64,000 nt of DNA. Origin: Macrosoma leucophasiata. Taxonomy: Eukaryota > Arthropoda > Insecta > Lepidoptera > Hedylidae. The DNA lies in the NCBI GenBank assembly GCA_036365455.1, contig JAWQUS010000010.1, positions 22,120,501-22,184,500 of the forward strand, given 5' to 3'. Made by a program: the position numbers and the translations under genes. Each line of letters begins with the position of its first letter. Within the stretch, counting starts at the first letter, position 1. Of this stretch, positions 43,025 to 55,108 are shown in pieces. The notes under the pieces are model-generated. The model saw nothing but the letters and a program-made list of their open reading frames with translations, was not told where the DNA came from and did no database searches.

Positions 43025-43089
43025 CTCTTTTGCAGAATCGAAATTGTTAATTGACAGTGTCAATTAACAATTTCGATTCTGCAAAAGAG
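43025..43089. repeat. Perfect 31-bp palindrome with 3-nt loop
   Basis: Arms 43025-43055 and 43059-43089 (CTCTTTTGCAGAATCGAAAT...) are exact reverse complements around AGT. About 300 bp beyond the 3' end of the Beat-like gene. Confidence 0.95.
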
Positions 43090-43385
43090 AGTTCTAAAAC
43101 TAGAGCAGTACAAAATGTGTTTTCACGATAAAAAAACAACATAGCTTTGGTGAAAAGCAATGTAGCTTTGGTGAAAAAATGACTTTACATTTCTATTTTC
43201 TTTTAAATTGTATTTGAAAGAATGGAGTGGAATTGTTCAAATATTCATTAATCATTATACGACATATTATCCAAGATCCGTTGACGTGGCTCGTGGTTTG
43301 CTCTATTCGAATGTAAATATTAGAGGGAACGCACTGAACAACCTTTTTTTATCAGTATTTGATCACTAATCACTACACATTATTT

Positions 43386-44165
43386 TCATTTATGATTCAA
43401 CACAAACAACAGAAAACAAAAACCTATAATAATAACATTGCAACATCGCCCTACATGGGACCTGTTCGAATCTGTCTGATCATTCTGAATCACATCAGGT
43501 TTGTTGTCTTTAAAATGTGCTATTTCTTGATTAGACATTATCAATCTGTTGTTCGAAATTTCGCCACACTCCAGTACCAATGTCGGAGGATTGCCTATGT
43601 AATGTGATCTGTCATTCTTCAATTTGAACACCTTTGAACCTTTCATGTTCTCCACTTCTTTCGCATTCATGTACCAGTGAATCTGCACGTCGGGTGAACC
43701 TCGGCAGTACGCGTAAATATCGTCTCCAGGTCCGATATCGTCAGCTAAACCCTCCAGTTTCGGTTTCCTCGGCTCAACACCTTCCACTTGCATGAAAGCC
43801 TCCCGGGTCGCGTATCTGTAGGGAGGCGAGTCCCTCTCTATATCGCATCGATACAAACCAGTAGCCTCGGAGTTCAGTTCGCTCAGTCTGATCTTGCAGG
43901 CGACAGGTCCGCAGTAGACGACGTCGATTTGACCGATGCCCTCATTTGGAAAAGTTCGGATGCTGGGCACGGTCCGGGGTTTGTAACGAAAGAACTCGAC
44001 TCTTCCTTTGAACCAGTTGAGGAGGGTGAAGTTCGCGTCGTATTTACACTCGAGTTCGATTGATTTCACGTCTTTTGGAACGAATCGCGGTACTATAAAG
44101 TCTGTTACGTTGAAAGGTTTCTGCGCGGCGGCCGCCGAGATAAGAAGGAAAGCTATGGTGAGCAT
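43386..44165 (-). CDS. Beat-like immunoglobulin-domain protein, intronless
   Basis: 259 aa from MLTIAFLLISAAAA, a clear signal peptide; an upstream in-frame Met (44222) would bury it, so the inner start is chosen. Ig domain 1 has LECKYDA, the WFKGRVEFFRYKP motif typical of Beaten-path proteins, and LYRCDIERD. An additional VYCGPVAC cysteine pair lies between. Ig-like region 2 has YAYCRGS, IHWYMNAKEV and LECGEI. It ends in a hydrophobic NVIIIGFCFLLFVLNH, suggesting a GPI signal or short anchor. Beat proteins are neuronal adhesion ligands of Sidestep receptors. The absence of introns could mean a retrocopy. The family call is by motif; the exact paralogue is unknown. Confidence 0.8.
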   Translation of the reverse strand: MLTIAFLLISAAAAQKPFNVTDFIVPRFVPKDVKSIELECKYDANFTLLNWFKGRVEFFRYKPRTVPSIRTFPNEGIGQIDVVYCGPVACKIRLSELNSEATGLYRCDIERDSPPYRYATREAFMQVEGVEPRKPKLEGLADDIGPGDDIYAYCRGSPDVQIHWYMNAKEVENMKGSKVFKLKNDRSHYIGNPPTLVLECGEISNNRLIMSNQEIAHFKDNKPDVIQNDQTDSNRSHVGRCCNVIIIGFCFLLFVLNHK

Positions 44166-44759
44166 GGTGTCGGGATGCGCGCGCGCATCACACTGTTCCC
44201 CCGAAGTGCTCCCGCGCGGCATGACGCTCTCTTAATTAAACAGTTTATTAAACCGACACTTAACCGTTCCAAAGCTCCCGACGTGCTCCCGACACTGTCG
44301 GTTTTTTTTCGCAGTTGATAGACAAACGGGGACCTAATTGTCTTTTGCTAGGGGTCCACTATGTTTCTAATTAATAATGAAGTTGTTTTAATTGAAAACA
44401 TATTTCCCCTTACCCCGTGTGATGATTTATTGAATGTTTTATGTCTTATTATTATTTTCATAATTATTATTGCCCCATAGGGTATTTAGACATTATTTAT
44501 ATTATTACAATGCTTGTAAATTTATGTCATGCTTTAATAGCATATTGCCTAAAAACTGTTGTAGTGTTATCATCTACGAAAGCAAGAACATCAGTCAGAT
44601 TATAACCATTACTTTTAAAGGAGGTACAAATGGACAGCTATATTCAATCTATATTTATAAAAATCAATTGCTGTTCGTTAGTCTTTAACGAGACTACTCG
44701 AGAATGGCTGGACCGATTTGGCTAAATTTGGTTTTGGGTCAGCTAGTTAATTAAACATT

Positions 44760-44895
44760 TCGACAGGCGGTCGCACCGCTGGACTAGGGATCCCAGTGGT
44801 TGCAGGTTGAAGTGCCATCTGAAGTCAAATATTTATTTCCATTTTTGCTTTAGTATATTTCATTCGCATGTGTTATTGTAAAAAATCCATAAAAC
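44760..44895 (+). mobile_element. tRNA-related SINE, single (monomer) copy
   Basis: Diverged head (GGCGGTCGCACCGCTGGAC; GTTGCAGGTTGAAGTGCC) then GAAGTCAAATATTTATTTCC and tail GCATGTGTTATTGTAAAAAA. Shows the unit from which the inverted dimers are built. Confidence 0.55.
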
Positions 44896-45385
44896 AAATA
44901 CTTCCAACACCAGTATCATCTCTCCGCTTACGATCCGATTAAAAATCCACTTAATAGCTTCATTAACAAGAATCATAATGAATGTATTATATTTTATATC
45001 TGAAATAAAAAAACACATTACTCGGCAATGGAGGGTTGAAGGTGCCGGCTTATTGTACGAATTACGCTCAAAATGTGTCATCCATTTCGCGAGTTAGGCA
45101 CTACCGATGGACAGAATTACAGATATCCTCTGAGATTTTCGACTATGAATAATGCTCGTTTAAGATTCGTTAATTCCTTCTGCATGTCGTGGCATTCTAC
45201 TATGTGTACTCTACTATGTGTATTCTACTGTATGTAGTAGGTAATAGGTACAAAAGATGAATTGGATTCTCAAGTGAAAGTAAACAGTTAAGATTTATTT
45301 ATATAGGTTTACAAACCTCTCATAAATTGTCACGTTTGTTGGAAAGAGATCCAGAGGTGGCAATCCAAAAAGATGGGCTGTCCAG

Positions 45386-45691
45386 GTGATCCAACAATTC
45401 AACATCAGCTTAACTGACGCCATGCACAGTGCTTTGAATCTTGAGAAATGGTGGTGCGCTCAAAGCAAACTGCTAAGCAAACATCACGATGTTTGTTTAG
45501 CAGTGAGAGCACTAATGAAAGAGGAGGATGTAAGCACTTTGTTTTATTTCATGAAGTTTTGTACCTTGGCTACCACTGCTCGTGTTGATCTGCTATCACG
45601 TACTGCTTCGATAACCTCATTAACACTCTTGGAGCTTGAAAAGTCTTATAAACGTTATTGTTTAATATTAAATGAGACTCCAAAATCATGA
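45386..45691 (+). CDS. Unrecognised 101-aa ORF
   Basis: Encodes LEKWWCAQSKLLSKHHDVC and ends LETYKRY-like KSYKRYCLILNETPKS. No family recognised. The frame is open upstream of the Met (RWAVQVIQQFN), so it may be part of a degraded transposon gene. Coding status is doubtful. Confidence 0.2.
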   Translation: MIQQFNISLTDAMHSALNLEKWWCAQSKLLSKHHDVCLAVRALMKEEDVSTLFYFMKFCTLATTARVDLLSRTASITSLTLLELEKSYKRYCLILNETPKS

Positions 45692-45899
45692 TTTGTTAAT
45701 GCTGCCACGTTAGGAGTGGCAACGGGCAAAGGTGTTGCAAAGGCGTCAGAAGTTTTGTGGTCATTTTCTGTTTTTTCTGTAGATGCAGTGTCTACCTGCA
45801 TATCATCAACATCAATGTTTATGCGTGTCTGTTTGCCACTTGCATTATTAATTAAAAAAAATTACGTTTCATTTATTCCGTTCATCGCTAACGCTTAAC

Positions 45900-46475
45900 G
45901 TTTCTTTAGTTGTTATTAGTCGATAGAATTGTTCAATTTACCCATTACAACATTCACAGCACCGAAAAAATATAATAGGTGATGTTGAGGGTAATTGCGC
46001 AGATCTCCAGATTTGATATTTGCAAACGATGTCCTAAATTGAAAGAAATTGTCTTAACAAGGTACTTTGTCTGCTAAAGTGTGCGACAAAGATCGAAGAT
46101 TGGGAGGAGTGTGTATTGAATAAGCGTTTACGAAGAATAATCTCCTCCGTATATCATTGTTTATAACACATAAAATTATATTAATGGAGTTCCTTAAGGT
46201 CACGTTTTAGGACCACCACTATTCTTGTAATATAGAAAATAAAGAATATCAAATTACAAGTAATACATACTATCAATAGATGAATAATAACATGTTTTTT
46301 GATCATAGAGATTAATTAGGGTTGATAAGGGATCAATCGTAATCTATCTAAAAATAAATTTCTTAGTGTTACATTAATGAATCTGAATTAACGTAACTAT
46401 TAGGTATAATTATTTTATGCTTTCTTGTTGAGTGGAGTATATTAATTTTATATTTTATTGATAGATAGTTAAACT
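45900..46475. other. No gene seen
   Basis: AT-rich, no repeats recognised. Confidence 0.4.
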
Positions 46476-46479
46476 GTAT

Positions 46480-46705
46480 GTATCGTCACGTCAAGTGACA
46501 AATGGGGTAGGCAGAAAGCGTGGAGCACCAAATATTAACAAGCCTTTTTAAATTCATCAATCTTTTCATACATGCACTCCGATTCCGTATGAAGAGAATG
46601 ATGAAGGTGGATGAGACACGAGAGGTTTGTCAGGACCGGGATATCTGCCGCTCTACACTCTCTGCCTACCCCGTTAGGGACCTGGCGTGAAGATAGATAC
46701 ATACA
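46480..46705. repeat. Head-to-head pair of family C repeats
   Basis: The left copy (46480-46575) is on -, the right copy (46585-46705) is on +, meeting at CCGTATGAAGAGAATGATG. They read as imperfect reverse complements. Confidence 0.65.
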
Positions 46706-47291
46706 TACACTCCGATTCCGAAGATTCTTGACCGTCTTCGATCATTTTTTCAAGGTCGGTGAGTTTCGGTCTTCCTGGGTCTCTACCATCATCTTACTTT
46801 GTATTGTAAACTTGTTTTGTCATTCACTCGTTTTTTAGTTTTTTTTTCATAATTAATTATCCGATTATGATATAATCAGCTTACGTCATAATTGCAGATC
46901 CCTTTCTGAATTCACAGCGTATATGAAACGAAAAATAAGAAAGGGAAATGTAATACAGAAGGTACGGAACTCCAAAAGCTACACACATTTTCGGATGCTG
47001 GGTCCGCCGTGCCCACGCGCCCTCGGAAATAAGACATTACATTTTTATTAGCGGTAATCTCCTTAAGTGTTATCACACTAATTGAATAATGCATAGCAAC
47101 TACCGCTTGTTATTATACCTATACTATGACACCCGTTGTCTTGGTTTTTAGATCTTGATGATTACATGACTGATTATTTTTTGTCAAAAAATGTGGCAAA
47201 AGATGTAGCTAAAGTTCCCACTGAGGTAAGTAAGTAGATAATACAATCGATAAATGCTTGAGGACCAACTGTAGGTATGTGTTTTGCTTTT

Positions 47292-47595
47292 TTATGTAAG
47301 GAAGATGCCAAAAAGCATGCAGCTCACATTGATGTTAAGTGATGACTGCAGCCTATAGACATCTACACAAAGACCAGAGGTCAAAATGTAGATCCGTTGC
47401 CACAGGGGTGGCATTTTGACCTCGAGAATAGATAGAGACCTTAGTTGTTATGTTTATGACAGCTATTTCGGAGCCATTCATTACTATCTAACTGGAACCC
47501 GAAAGTGCTGAACTACCATAGGTGGCAGACAGATTAGGTAATGCGGTGGTGCCTACGCCCTTGAGCTCCTGCACTGCAACTATACCACTAGTAGG
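47292..47595 (+). repeat. Family A repeat copy
   Basis: CACATTGATGTTAAGTGATG to CTATACCACTAGTA. A short duplicated clause repeats the 'ttgacctc...cttag' segment near 47415. Confidence 0.7.
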
Positions 47596-47739
47596 TAATA
47601 CTATTATTGCTACTATTGAAGTCTAAGAACTTTTGCTTCTCTATTCAATGAATACGGTAATTTACACATTAACACTGTGAACTTGATGCGCGCATGCCCC
47701 GCAGCTGGTGTAGATCGTAAGCGATCTACTCGTAAAGCG

Positions 47740-48055
47740 ATACGGGCGCGGTCGGGTGTGTGATGGGTGGCCGCTAGTGGCAAAATTAAAATGCACGGTT
47801 CCGGGATTTGGAGGGCACGTTAAACCGTCGGTCCCGGTTGCTATCGATAGATAACAGTCGTTTAACCTTGTTGGAGGCCTTATGGGAAAATATATGGTTA
47901 AATTTATGGTTTGAAAATATCCGACAGCGGGTTGGCCACTAACCCGTATCTCCACCAACCCGCATTGGAGCAGCGTGGTGGAGTAAGCTCCAGGCCTCCC
48001 TCCATAAAGGGAAGAGACTCGTGCCCAGCAGTGGGACGTATAATGGGTTGCCATT
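47740..48055 (+). mobile_element. LINE 3' end with CAGCAGTGGGACGTATA tail
   Basis: CAACCCGCATTGGAGCAGCG, GTGGAGTAAGCTCCAGGCC and CCCAGCAGTGGGACGTATAA are motifs I know from a widespread insect LINE 3' terminus. The antisense 130-aa ORF is a shadow. Confidence 0.65.
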
Positions 48056-48539
48056 GTTCATATTTTTATTACTATTAATTAGGCAGATACGTACAAGATA
48101 AAGTTTTTTTTCTGAATTCTGGTAATGCGCTGAAACATAATGAAAATGAAGAAGTTTCAGTTTCAGGTTCAGTTTTTGAAACCTATATCCTAACGACTTC
48201 GGTTAATACGGAACTATACTAGGTACTTACTAAACTAACTATTATAGGTACTTATCTCGTAAAACTCAAATCATATTACTTTTAATTGACCATACAAAAT
48301 TATTAATTGCGCAGGAACACCCTACTAATGAAATATATTCTGTTCAATTAACAAATTGCCGGCTAATCCGCAGTTATGCGGGATTCAATTAGACAATAAA
48401 TTATGTTTTATGTCACCTCTCACAATCACAATGAAGTGCATTCCTAAAATTAATTGGACACAATTTTCAGTTCGAATTGATACATTTCTATGAGTAGGTA
48501 TACAAAGATTATCTGCAGTTGATGAACGTTAAAAACAGG

Positions 48540-48600
48540 TCCTTATCATCGTCATTCCAGCTGAAAGACGTCCACTGCTGCACAAACTGCTCAGCTGCCT
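48540..48600 (-). mobile_element. RTE 3' end remnant
   Basis: TTATCATCGTCATTCCAGCTG, GACGTCCACTGCTGCACAAA; directly abuts the next repeat. Confidence 0.55.
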
Positions 48601-48607
48601 TTTTTAA

Positions 48608-48800
48608 TGTAATGAATGTGGAAAACAAGCATGCAGTTCACATTGATGTTAAGTGATGACTGCAGCCTATAGACACCAACAAAAAGACCCGAGGTCAACA
48701 TGCAGATGCGTTGCCACCCTTGAGACTTTAGTGCTTATGTCTCTGGGATAAGTTAGTGCTATCCGCTACCGCCTACGGTAGCGGATAGGTGGTATCCTGA
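48608..48800 (+). repeat. Family A repeat, 5' part
   Basis: AATGAATGTGGAAAACAAGC to GCGGATAGGTGGTATCC; the second half is rearranged around a small inverted GCGGTAGCGGATAG motif. Confidence 0.65.
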
Positions 48801-49214
48801 AGGCTTACCTAACAAAGCAGAGAAGATGTAATAATGACAATAACTTTAGTTATTGTTTCTGGGTAGTAAGGTATGAATAAGTAGCGCCCTCTGTTTAATC
48901 GACGGTACACGCCGACTAGCAGTAGTCTCACAAAGCATTAGCGCGCTATTGAACCAACCAACAATACGTCTTTCATGTTGTGTCTCCTATGGGGTTTTTG
49001 TAGTTCACTGTGCGATAGAAAGATGGCGCTATAAATATTTAGTAAACTAGTTTGCAATGCACGATCCAGGGTGTAGGAGTAAACATAGCAGTAATATTGT
49101 ATTATTTAATTTATATATATAAGTATGTGTCGCTAGTAAATTTTATTTGTATACTGGCACATGTGGAGTCGTACCAGTCGTAGAGCTTGCTACGAACGTA
49201 GAAGGTTTCCGTAG

Positions 49215-49453
49215 TATAGGTCGCGCCACGTAAAAAGAACGCTGGAAGAAAGTAGAAGGGATGTGTTCGCGCATCGGTACACTCGCGCACGAAAGTACTA
49301 GCCCTATTGGTTTATTTTTGAAGCTTCCGCTTGCGGTTTCGTGTATTGGTAGGCAGATTGAAAACTATATTACATAGAATAACATAAAATGAAATAAAAA
49401 CACATGACGCGCAGCTTGACCGCCAGCGTTCTTTTTACGTGGCGCGACCTATA
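49215..49453. mobile_element. MITE with perfect 31-bp TIRs
   Basis: 49215-49245 and 49423-49453 are exact inverted repeats (TATAGGTCGCGCCACGTAAA...). 239 bp. The 5'-TA ends may be the target duplication. Confidence 0.85.
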
Positions 49454-49707
49454 GTTCAGATAGTAAGATTTACGCTCAGAGGTTCAATTTCAATGACTGT
49501 ATTGTACATATTTTTAATACGCCTGTGCTGTAAAGGCTGTATAACTTGAATATCTCTGTTTTCTCACAAAAACGTAAGTGAAAAAATATGACCAAGACAA
49601 TTAATAAACTAGCCAAAACGATATTATTATGTTTTCCTTAAAACACGGCGTTCATGAGATAATATGTAACATCAATGCGTTAACAAGAATGTTGTATTCA
49701 TCAACTG

Positions 49708-49955
49708 CCTCAGTAGCCTAGTGGTAGCAGGCCACTACTACTACGCTGGAGGTCCTAGGTTCGATTCCCGGGTCAGGAGCTATCAGAGATAACGTTTTAA
49801 AATCTTTTATCTCTGGTTCTATTGGGATTTTTACATTTTCTGGAAGTTTCCCAGTACCTGGGTTTTTGCCCGCAGATGGCAATCATACATGCAAACACTC
49901 TCCTAATATGCCTCTGCCTAGGCGGGAATAACAGGCGTGAATTTACGTACGTACG
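49708..49955 (+). mobile_element. tRNA-derived SINE B, fullest copy
   Basis: Box A TAGCCTAGTGGTAGCAGGCC, box B GGTTCGATTCCC, then a unique body ending GGCGGGAATAACAGGCGTGA. About 245 bp. Confidence 0.75.
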
Positions 49956-50686
49956 TTTTTTGTATTCACAAAATGCAGTGCAGATCCCCATTTTTCAATC
50001 AAGACCCAAAACAAACAATTATCGATCGTTTACTATCGGAAACAGCTTTTGAAGCGATAAATGTCGCACGAACGTTTGACGTGGAGTTGTTAGAGCCATT
50101 AACTGCTTAATTGTCAACTGCTGTCAGTGGAAAGTTAGTTGCAGCGCCGTCAGCTGGAACTAACAAATGCACTGACTGAACCTGAACTACTGATACTGTC
50201 AACTGTTTGTGATTGCTCTGACATTCACATGTCGAGACGTGTTTATTGCGCATCTATTTTTGACTATTTGATAGAGTAATATAATTTATTTGCTCATTAT
50301 TTTGTTAATCATATAGTTTGATCGAAAACATTTAAGCAACTTAGGTAATTATTTAACTTTCATTAAAGGGTAAAATTCATAGTCATAATGATAATCTTAT
50401 GATACCTTTGGATAAATTATGGATCCATATTATTTCAAAAAAAAATTCAAAATTATTTATTTGGTACATAAAACAAAATCACAGAAATAAAATGGAAACG
50501 ATGACACTCGCAAAAGTAAGAAATATACTGTGTCACGAGAATCAACGCCCTCCTCCGAAGCGACACAGGCAGGTTACAGTAATATTACGAAGAACGCAGG
50601 TTAACCAATAACCTAAGTAACTAATAATAAAAGAATACAATAAGATGATGTGTCTGTTCAAAACAAAATAAAAAAAAAAAAAAGGA

Positions 50687-50745
50687 TTGTGTGTGTGTGA
50701 GTGTGTGTGTGTGTGTATGTGTGTGTGTGTGTGCACGCATGTGCA
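50687..50745. repeat. GT dinucleotide microsatellite
   Basis: Interrupted (GT)n with GA, AT and CA changes, preceded by an A15 run at about 50669. Confidence 0.9.
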
Positions 50746-51570
50746 TGTGAGAATGTGTAACTGTTTTATTTTACAACTCTTAGCAAGTCTTCAGTTTCTT
50801 CATAACTCAGTGAAAGTAACCATTTAAAGCATTTATTTGTACATTTGTACCAAGGTAGCGGATAGATTTTATTTTTATTTTATTTTCATGATCTGGTGAT
50901 CATGAAATCGGTAAAATATGATGTAACCGGTACATCAATAATGGAAAAAGATTTACTGATTGTCATCTTAATCTGACCTTATAAACTGATCATTTTAACG
51001 TAAATACTATGTACTTCACGTATTGCGAAAATTTCTAAATTTCTTCCAAATGAAAATTACCATGTGAATTTATACGCTTTTGTTTCCAATTACAAACTTA
51101 ATCCGTCAAAGAACAAATAACTTACGTATTGAAGACTAAAAACAATATTATTCGGGTCATGGGTCACAGCGGGTCACAACTTCACTGCAAATTGCATTAA
51201 CAATGCTCCATAGATAACGTCTCGTCTCGATGCAATGGTTCGATGTTTCTGCATTCAATTAAATTCACATTAAGTTTATTTTCTATTTTCTTTACTCACT
51301 AAGTACATCGAAAAGATTGATTTTCGATTTATGACTTTAGAAATAAACGCAGATTTTTAAATTTAGATTTTGAACATGGAATTACAATTCTTGAGTAATA
51401 TGCTTTCGTCGTTTATGTAAATGTCAAGTTAAATAAATGAATAACATATTATTATGATAAACGATTCCACTATAATTAGTAACGAGTGGCCCACCTCGGC
51501 TTCGCTCGGGTGCAATATTACGTACATTATTACAATAATAATAAAATATAGCCTACATTTTGGGAAACTA

Positions 51571-51677
51571 AATTTGCGGATTTTCTCGCGTATACAACAC
51601 TCCCAAACTTCTCCCAAACGTCGGGTGAGAAGAGAAGAAGTTTGGGAGTGTTGTATACGCGAGAAAATCCGCAAATT
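51571..51677. repeat. Perfect 42-bp inverted repeat
   Basis: Arms 51571-51612 and 51636-51677 (AATTTGCGGATTTTCTCGCG...) are exact reverse complements around a 23-bp loop. The pairing extends imperfectly outward (GGGAAACT/AGTTTCC). Confidence 0.92.
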
Positions 51678-51714
51678 GAGTTTCCACAATGTATGAAGCT
51701 CGCGAAAACCTACG

Positions 51715-51808
51715 ATACGTTATATAGCCTTCGAAGATTAGCCCCTACAAACAAACAAATAAACAAAGTTATAAACTTTACCTCTTTAGAATATTAGTAT
51801 AGATGTAG
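51715..51808 (-). mobile_element. Helitron-like 5' part
   Basis: On -: CATCTATACTAATATTCTAA then TTTGTTTATTTGTTTGTTTG; stops near the 42-bp inverted repeat. Confidence 0.5.
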
Positions 51809-51874
51809 CAGAAGTTAACATTTATAGGAAAACACTCAATATGAAGTTCTAATCTTTAGCTTAACCGCAATTTA

Positions 51875-52115
51875 ATACCTGTTTTTAAACAGGCTAAAGA
51901 GGAGTAGTTTTCTCTTTATCAGTCTGAAGCTTCTTGATTTTCCTTCCTTGGTAAAATACTAAGAAACAAAATTTGCAAACTCCTTTATATCTATACCTGT
52001 TTTTTAAAACAGGCTATAGGGGAGTGGTTTTCTGTTTATCAGTCTGAAGCTTCTTAATATTTTCCTTCCTTGGTAGAATACCAGGAAGCAAAATTTGCAA
52101 ACTCCTTTAATATCT
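51875..52115. repeat. Tandem duplication of about 125 bp
   Basis: Two units share CTGTTTTTAAACAGGCTA, TTATCAGTCTGAAGCTTCTT and AAATTTGCAAACTCCTTTA, about 85-90 percent alike by eye. Each starts with a CCTGTTTT/AAAACAGG hairpin. Confidence 0.8.
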
Positions 52116-52119
52116 TTAT

Positions 52120-53268
52120 CAGAAATACCAACAACCAAATTGCAAGTAGGAATTTAGTTAACAACCTGGATTGCTAAGTGATTGAGGATGCCTCTCACTG
52201 GAAACTTTACTCGTCATTCCATTATTGCAGTTGCTATGATTCCGAGCTCGCCATTGTAAATAGTTTGACGTACTAGGCTCGCATACTCTCCGAAGAGCCT
52301 GTCAGGATCTCGAGTTGCAAGCGAAATTGTGGTATTTTTGGTTGCAAATAATATTATGCAGGTATTCGCACCAGAATTTATAGTACCGTTCAGGTAAGTT
52401 TATTATTTGAGTGATATTGAGCTCTACGAGAAATTGTGGTGTTTTCCAATTGTATGTTATGTATGCATCTTCATGCCAAGTCACTTAAGGCAGACATAGA
52501 GTGGGTATATCCAGTTTTTCGGTTATACATATAATTATTGTGTAGGCAACCTATTCGCGTTGAAAATTATGGACCGGTTTATTCAGATAGTACTTAAATA
52601 TCTTAGGCAGATACAGTACTGTCCAAAAAGGAGTGCTGTTTTCAGGTTTTGTATGGCTGTATATTTTTTATGCTGTCATAACTTCTAAGCGCTTTCTCAT
52701 GCCAAACTCATGTTTAATTCATGCCATGGTGTTAGGCTACTACACCAAAATGTAAGCCATATTACTCAAGAATAATATAAGTTTTTAGGCAAATGCGTTG
52801 CCATTCCTAAGATCTTTTGCTCCTATGCAAGAATTTTTACTAAGCTGCTCATAACCATCCAACTCCTCATACGGTAGTGTTACCAGACAATGCACTTCTA
52901 TTCACGCCCTCAAACTTTGTCATTGAATATTCATTGAAAAACTATACATGATCCGTTTCTTGCCATGACGTGAAACGGTATCACCGTATTTTTTTCTTAA
53001 ACGTAATTTATTGTCAGCAATATAGATCCCGACACAGTGGCGTCTGTGTCACTAGATGGAAAGGACCACCGGGTTCGCACGCAACGTGTCGTGTGGCACG
53101 CAACGGCATAAAATAGAGACAGCCGTTCTCAGGTGATAATACTCCGAGAAAATGTAGATATGACATGATGTTATTCTTTTTTTTCGGGACTAAGGAATTC
53201 GGGTATTTTGCCCGCAATATAATTACGCTTGATACCTTGAACTTGGTTGACCTTTATTTTAAATAGGA
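52120..53268. other. No gene seen
   Basis: AT-rich; a family A remnant (GCGTTGCCATTCCTAAGATC) near 52795 and a family C remnant near 52470. Confidence 0.4.
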
Positions 53269-53269
53269 A

Positions 53270-53408
53270 ACACATTTCAAGAACTACATTACAATACGCT
53301 ACAATACGATACGCTTACAGGCCACACAAATATTTGTCCCGGTGCGGGGATCGAACCCGCGACCCTTCCAATCAAACACACCGCTCACACCACTGGACTA
53401 ACCGGGTC
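53270..53408 (-). mobile_element. tRNA-like SINE head
   Basis: On -: CCCGGTTAGTCCAGTGGTG (box A), GCGGGTTCGATCCCCGC (box B stem-loop), acceptor pairing CCCGGT/ACCGGG, then ACAAATATTTGTGTGGCC and an A/T-rich tail. The anticodon arm pairs poorly, so a SINE rather than a working tRNA. Confidence 0.65.
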
Positions 53409-54164
53409 GTCAACATTGTGTGATACATATCGCCTCTATAGAAGTGAAATCTCTACAAGGAACAAAATTAAAAAAATCAACTCCTTTATTTCAAATTGGT
53501 CTACAAGGACACTTTTGCTTAGTCGGGATCGTCCATCTAAACCCATTAGTCCTTCAAAAATAACGCTATAACTGCCATGATGATTTGACTCCTGGATCAG
53601 GATGAAACATGCTCTGAGACGACAGCGACCGCAGCCACAAGTTATTTAAAATAGCGCATAAAGGTGAATTAAGTGCGCGAGGAGAACTAGAACAGTGAAC
53701 TAGAACGGGTGTAGTATACCAGGATCTCCATTGTGAAAGAAAGAAAGAAATAAAAAGTTTAATTTAGGCACATAAAATACATCACAAAAAAAAAACAGAG
53801 AAAACAACTTATCACGACGGTATGATAGTATATTATATTATATTAGTCTATGCGTATGATGCATGTGTGAGACCAAAAAAATGGTACCCACCTCAACTGG
53901 TTGCTGCAGTTGGCAAGCGCTGGTGTTCTGATGGGACCATAAGTGACTTTGCGAACTACAAGCCGCCCAATGTCACATAACTTGCATTGTGAAGCATGAG
54001 TGGTTCCAAGTCCTTCATATTCCTGTTCTTCTCCCATTGAGCTGGTTGAATGCGAAAGTGTCAGGTGTAAACACCTCGTAAATAGCTGTAAGTGAAAAGT
54101 ACGGCTTTTCCAAAAGTGTGCAAATTGAAAATTTGTATAAATAAATATGGTACTATTTATTTTT

Positions 54165-54365
54165 CGCAATAACACATTATGCGAGTAAACTTTAGAAATC
54201 AAAGAAAAACGAAAAGAAAAAATTGACTTCGGGCAGGAATCGATAGTGGGACTTCGGTAGCTTAGTGGTGAAGCGGCTGGACAGGTTATCCTGAGGTCGC
54301 AGGTTCAATTCCTGCCTCAAATTTTGCTTTCCGTTTTTTCTTTGATTTCTAAATAAATATGATTT
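54165..54365 (+). mobile_element. Inverted-dimer tRNA-related SINE, compact copy
   Basis: Outer arms TTTAGAAATCAAAGAAAAAC and TTTTTTCTTTGATTTCTAAA are inverted. The + arm carries GACTTCGGTAGCTTAGTGGT and GCAGGTTCAATTCCTGCC. The left arm is cut short after GACTTCGGGCAGGAATCGA. Confidence 0.7.
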
Positions 54366-55108
54366 GCGATAATTGGACCCCGACCAGACTTTGTGAAATG
54401 AAACGTATTATTACAGAAATATTCATTCATTCAAGAAAAACATATCAAATCGAAATGAGAAAAATGAACCAAGCATTCGACTCGATGAAGCAGAAAATCT
54501 AAGTTCAAGTATCTATAAATCGTTCACATTAAAAATATCAATTGTAAAGTTAGCAAGTCCTGCGATCTATGCATTAGCAAGTTGTTTCAAGTTCGGAGTT
54601 CAGCCAACTTACCCCATATAAATGGTAATGACCTCCCCGAAGAATCTCGTTTTTATGGAATGTTTTTCAATTTACCGAGCACTTTCATAGCAGTTGGAAG
54701 TTTGTGAAATAACTGCACTCATGTTTATTACATTACAAGTTACAGCACAATTTTGCTGCGACTAACGATCTCTACGGAAATAGTTTCTTGTCTCGTATTT
54801 GTTTTGCAATTAGAATTTGTTTGCGCTACGGGTGAATGCACATAGGTTATATGCTTTTTATTGTTTACTAGGGACTCTGTAGACATTGTGCTGCTCGCTA
54901 TGGGACTCAATGTGTCCATTTTGTATCGGATCCAATTTAAAACTATCGCTGAAATCATTAGGGAGCAATTGATTCTCATTTATTAATTGTATTATACATT
55001 TTTAAGCTATTGCATAGCTTCTATCGCGGGCCTTGAGCGCGGGGACCGAGTTTAGAAATTCCGTAACGCAAAAATCCGGACGCTCCGGATTACAAATTTT
55101 AAACTAGT

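Noticed and set aside
44166..44222. 19-residue N-terminal extension of the Beat-like protein
   Set aside because: Using the upstream Met would place a hydrophilic stretch before a textbook signal peptide; the inner Met fits a secreted protein better.
47662..48054. 130-aa ORF on the - strand
   Set aside because: Antisense to a LINE 3' end that ends in a known noncoding tail.
53270..53408. Functional tRNA gene on the - strand
   Set aside because: Boxes A and B are good, but the anticodon arm does not pair and a SINE-type body follows; called a SINE.
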